Shown here: positions 60,480-64,000 of the stretch, one piece after another
Position numbering within the stretch: the stretch's first letter is position 1
Layout of the letters: each line of letters begins with the position of its first letter
Origin: Haemonchus contortus
Lineage: Eukaryota; Nematoda; Chromadorea; Rhabditida; Trichostrongylidae
NCBI GenBank assembly: GCA_000469685.2
Contig: LS997566.1
Span: 17,613,545 to 17,677,544 of the forward strand
Reading direction: 5' to 3'
Length of the DNA: 64,000 nucleotides
Made by a program: the position numbers and the translations under genes
Notes under the pieces: generated by a model
What the model was told of the DNA's origin: nothing
What the model saw: only the letters and a program-made list of their open reading frames with translations
Database searches by the model: none

Positions 60480-63400
60480 ATGGATACATCAGTTGAAGTC
60501 AAAGACGAGGTGAGTCGCCTGCGAGTCCCATGCTTTCTATTTTGTCTTGAATATAGGCACAAAAGTTAAAAAATGAATATTATAGTACTTATTGCCTTTG
60601 TCTCTCGTTTCACTGTCCCTCGAAGTTCCTATTCGCATTTTTCTGATGGTTTTCCTCATTCGGCATAGACTACCTCTGAGTTCGGGCAGAGGCTGCCGCA
60701 AAATCAGGGTGCAATATGGTAGGGTAGGATACAGTGTCATTGGCACAATTATGAGTTTCATTTTTGGTGAACATTAAAAGCTCCTCTGGCCCCTTGTCCT
60801 TTCGCAAAGTCCCAAATATAGATTTTCAGTTAGACCATGCAAATTCCCTCCCTTTCGCAGGCTCCCAAATGTGGATTTTCAGTTAGACCACGCGAGTTCC
60901 GTTTCTTTAGCCTTTTTTTACGGCCATTCAAATTCTTCTCCAGTTCCTTACGTCTTGTCCTTCTTATTGTCTCCTTTTTCTGTTCTGGCTTTGAACGGGT
61001 TACTTGTCATGACGAGCTACTCGTTTTCCTAGTTCGCTTTCATTGTCGCCAAGGCATTACCAGCTGTTCTTAGTGAACATCGTTCATTTTTTCACCTCTG
61101 TCGCTCTGTACCCATATTCTGACAGCCCTCAGGGTAGCTAGAAAAATAGAAATGGATTTGTTTCTTTTACGCGAGAGTTTTTCCTGAAATGACGAAACAT
61201 ATCCCTGAAGAATCTTCATTTCAGCCTACGTCGGTGGAGAGACCCGACTCTACAAATGCATCAACAAGCTCGTACACTAGCGTTACACATAATGGTGAAG
61301 GTTTCTTTCAATCGTAAATCGTAATTCAATCGTAAGCCATAGCTAGTCCGCTCTTGACAGAGCCACTTTGCTCCACGTTATCAGTGATTTCCATAAACTT
61401 TGGACAAAAGTTCTCAAAAAAAGTGACGGGAATTCTTCTAACGAGTCATCTACGCTGAGAATTTATCACTTGATTATTGTCACTGCTGGTCTATTTTTGT
61501 GATTTTGAGAATGTCAGAAAAGGAGGAAACTTTTGAAGCAATTCAAATCGAAGATGCCAAGCTTCATGTGCAGACTTTTTAGCTTTATAGCTCTATCTCA
61601 ATACTTTGACTCGAGAACTCTGCCGGGAGTGAACACCTCCCGATAGATATGCCTCAAACGAGAACTGAACAGACCCAAAAGAACCCGGGGAAAAGATTTT
61701 CCTGTGGGACCTTCTCTAGTCTAGCTCATTTGAGAAAATGGAAGAGAAAAGGAACTAGTTGCGATTGCTAACAAATGATTTTCAGGGTTCTTTACCTCAA
61801 CGCCATATTTCGGCTTCGGGCGCACCCAGCTTCCAGCAATCACATCAATCTATTCACCATTCGCAAAGTACTACGGAGTACAAGAGAGCTCTGCAAGGTT
61901 CTCACAGGATACCTCATCACCTGCTTCCTTCGATTTGTCTACCGGCACTGATCAGTATTCACCTCCACCTAAGCTGGTACCCTTTACTGCCAATTTGGTT
62001 AGTTTCTCCAATAGTCGGGCTACTGCAAGGAACTTAGATCTGTTGCAAGAGCCGAATAGATCTGAAGTTCTATCGCTTTTCGTGCCCGCAATTTGAACAG
62101 AGGCGATCATAATGTAATGGCATGATTTTGGAATTCTTTTCAGGGATACAGTTTTGATAGTCCGTCCTACACTTTGAAACCCTTCAACTCCACTCTACAG
62201 GTAGGTGTATACTGTTTCAAGGGAAAGAGAACACCAAGTGGCTACTACGAAGTGTACTCAAAAATGGTGGTACAGTGGGCGGGTATTTTGGGGCCAATGA
62301 ACCTATTTGAAAATGAACACCGCTGGATTTTATTTTTTGTATAGATTCGCAAATGGGTTGAAAACCATGGAATTGCAGTTTCGCTCAGTTGCAGTCTTAG
62401 ATTCTATGATTTCAGTCGGATTCCGGTATCTCATCGGGGGCATCGTCGCTCAGCACGCCTTTAGGTCGAAATACTGTCAGAGGTTATAAGAAAACTTACT
62501 GCTCCATTTGCAAGATGCACATTAACAAGGATGGCAAGAGAAGTCAAGGTGAGTGGACAAGACAGAGAACTCTGATATTGAAATAGTGCGAGAAATTTTT
62601 TATCCCTCCACCCTGGCACGGGACTGGGCTCATCTTCACCAGGCAAAACATTACTTGAGAAATATGAAGGGTGGAAGAGAGAACGAACAGAAGTCATCTC
62701 CTCAACAGTTAACTAGCCATCATGAAAAGAGTGATGTACACATGTCCACCAGTGGCTTGCGTCTTCCTCTCTAATGTGAGCACAGCTCAACTTAGAGAGG
62801 AAGACTGGGAGAGATCGGAATCATCTCATCAAAATACCTAGCGGGGACGGGATGAATTTCAGGCAAAAAACACGAGTTTGGCCTTGAACCAACCCCGATC
62901 AGAAAACCTATTAAGATCTAGCTTTGATCACAGATGTTTCCACAGAGATCATTTCTTTTCAGGACCACGACGTCATCTGCTTCAGTATCACGTACGACGG
63001 CCCTTATTTCAATGCCCCCATTGCTCCCATGCCTCATTTTATGACAAGTTCCACGTGACTTCTCATATGCGGCGAATTCATCAGGTACTCAATAGGTTTT
63101 GTACATATAAACATATGAAAACACCCTATTTTGAAGGAGTTTTCGAACGTTCATGTTGATCGAGTAATGATTTATTTCATTCATTTAGGACAACTCAGAA
63201 CGACTTATTAACAGAAGTTCAGAGTTTGAAGATGAAGTGGAAGAGTGGTATGAGGTAAGTTGACTATTCCTACTATCTGTTCAAGATTAATCGGTGGTGC
63301 TACAGCAATTGAAGGGGGTAGGTAGGTGGGTCCTCGTACAGGACTGGGTCATGATGATTTTCGAGTGAACTTATAGCAGAGCTTGAAGCTGCGCGAAACT

Positions 63401-64000
63401 CAGAGCAGCGATTTCTCAACTGAACTGAAAAATCGGTGCCTTTACGGGTTCCATTTGTGCCTGATTCAGTTCTGTCACTAATAATCTTACGTCGTTAACG
63501 CTTCGGCTTGCTCAGACCCATTACATCAGATGTAACTTCCGAATAAGTCGATTTAGATGAGAAGAAATGAATTCTTTGCAATTTCAGCGCTGCTTCGGTG
63601 AAAGGAGGAATAGCAACGGGAGTGAAATGAGACAGAGCTCACAGAGGTCTCTCAAGTGAGTCTTTTTCATGTGGTAGCTCAAAACTACCCGAGCATTTGA
63701 GCGGGATGCAAGAGACGGATCCGAGGCTGTAACCAATTGAGTTGCACCACAGAGTTGCCTCAAGAGTATCACCGTCTCTAGAAGTATAGCCGCCCATATC
63801 AGCTCTCTAAACCTCATTATAACCAATTTCAGCCCCAATGGGTCAAGATTCTCACCGCCTCCAGTGCTCACACCGGAAGTTCCCGATCAAGAAAATGTTG
63901 ATCCATGCAGAGTAGGAGTCGTGGACTTACCTGAACTACTCGCAGACTCTCCTTTCCATCCTCCGTCGAAAAAACGAAAAATGGGTTTTATGATAGATGA
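60480..64000 (+). CDS. C2H2 zinc-finger protein, nine exons, runs to the window edge
   Basis: The exons are 60480-60509, 61225-61294, 61786-61997, 62144-62200, 62416-62548, 62963-63084, 63189-63254, 63588-63655 and 63833-64000. All have GT/AG ends and consistent phases (0,1,0,0,1,0,0,2). The product starts MDTSVEVKDEPTSVERPDST. It has a Ser/Thr/Tyr-rich low-complexity N-terminal part (typical of activation or disordered regions), then two C2H2 fingers. The first, YCSICKMHINKDGKRSQ continuing to ...QYHVR, has a long inter-pair loop and is split by an intron. The second is CPHCSHASFYDKFHVTSHMRRIH. An acidic stretch (SSEFEDEVEEWYE) and a basic PPSKKRKM, a likely nuclear signal, follow near the end. 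It is probably a nuclear transcription factor. I cannot name the orthologue. The stop codon is not seen within the window. Confidence 0.88.

Noticed and set aside
62863..62932. Extra exon of the zinc-finger gene (KKHEFGLEPTPIRKP)
   Set aside because: It has a good acceptor and phase but reaches a stop with no GT donor before it. Skipping it joins the finger exons in phase.

Overview
The window looks like nuclear DNA of a nematode, probably a TE-rich parasitic rhabditid or strongylid (inference). The evidence is introns of about 50 nt, TTTTCAG/TTTCAG acceptors, acceptor-like sites directly in front of start codons as in trans-splicing, many Tc1/mariner relatives, and a DC-STAMP-domain gene resembling the C. 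elegans sperm genes spe-42/spe-49.

Positions 1 to about 25,675 are a head-to-tail array of an 11-12.5 kb unit (one nearly complete, one complete, one partial). Read on the minus strand, each unit holds: a degenerate small-subunit rRNA-like fragment; one or two copies of a two-exon gene for a small lysine-rich, coiled-coil-like protein; a dimeric hairpin satellite of about 480 bp; a non-LTR retrotransposon of the R2/R4 type (tandem Myb/SANT-like domains, reverse transcriptase, CCHC motif, restriction-like endonuclease) that is broken in both copies; and a spacer of about 2 kb. The RT belongs to known families, but I do not recognise this association of SSU-like sequence, spliced small genes, structured satellite and multi-Myb RT. 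It is the best candidate here for an undescribed system.

From about 27.4 to 31.2 kb there is a nest of dead transposons: a mariner with both terminal repeats, a minus-strand LINE with endonuclease and RT remnants, and a TIR element lying between the two LINE parts.

From 32,966 to 58,433 a single minus-strand gene of the DCST/SPE-42 family can be assembled from exons: N-terminal membrane segments, ectodomain, DC-STAMP domain, C-terminal RING-like finger. Its large introns hold Tc1- and mariner-like remnants and a complete LTR retrotransposon (41,027-45,951) with a 4-bp target duplication. The LTR element sits 3 bp inside an intron. It has Gag, zinc knuckle and protease but no RT or integrase, and ends in an unrecognised C-terminal domain.

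From 60,480 to the right edge a divergently oriented plus-strand gene encodes a C2H2 zinc-finger protein. Nine exons join with matching phases and the gene runs to or past the window edge.
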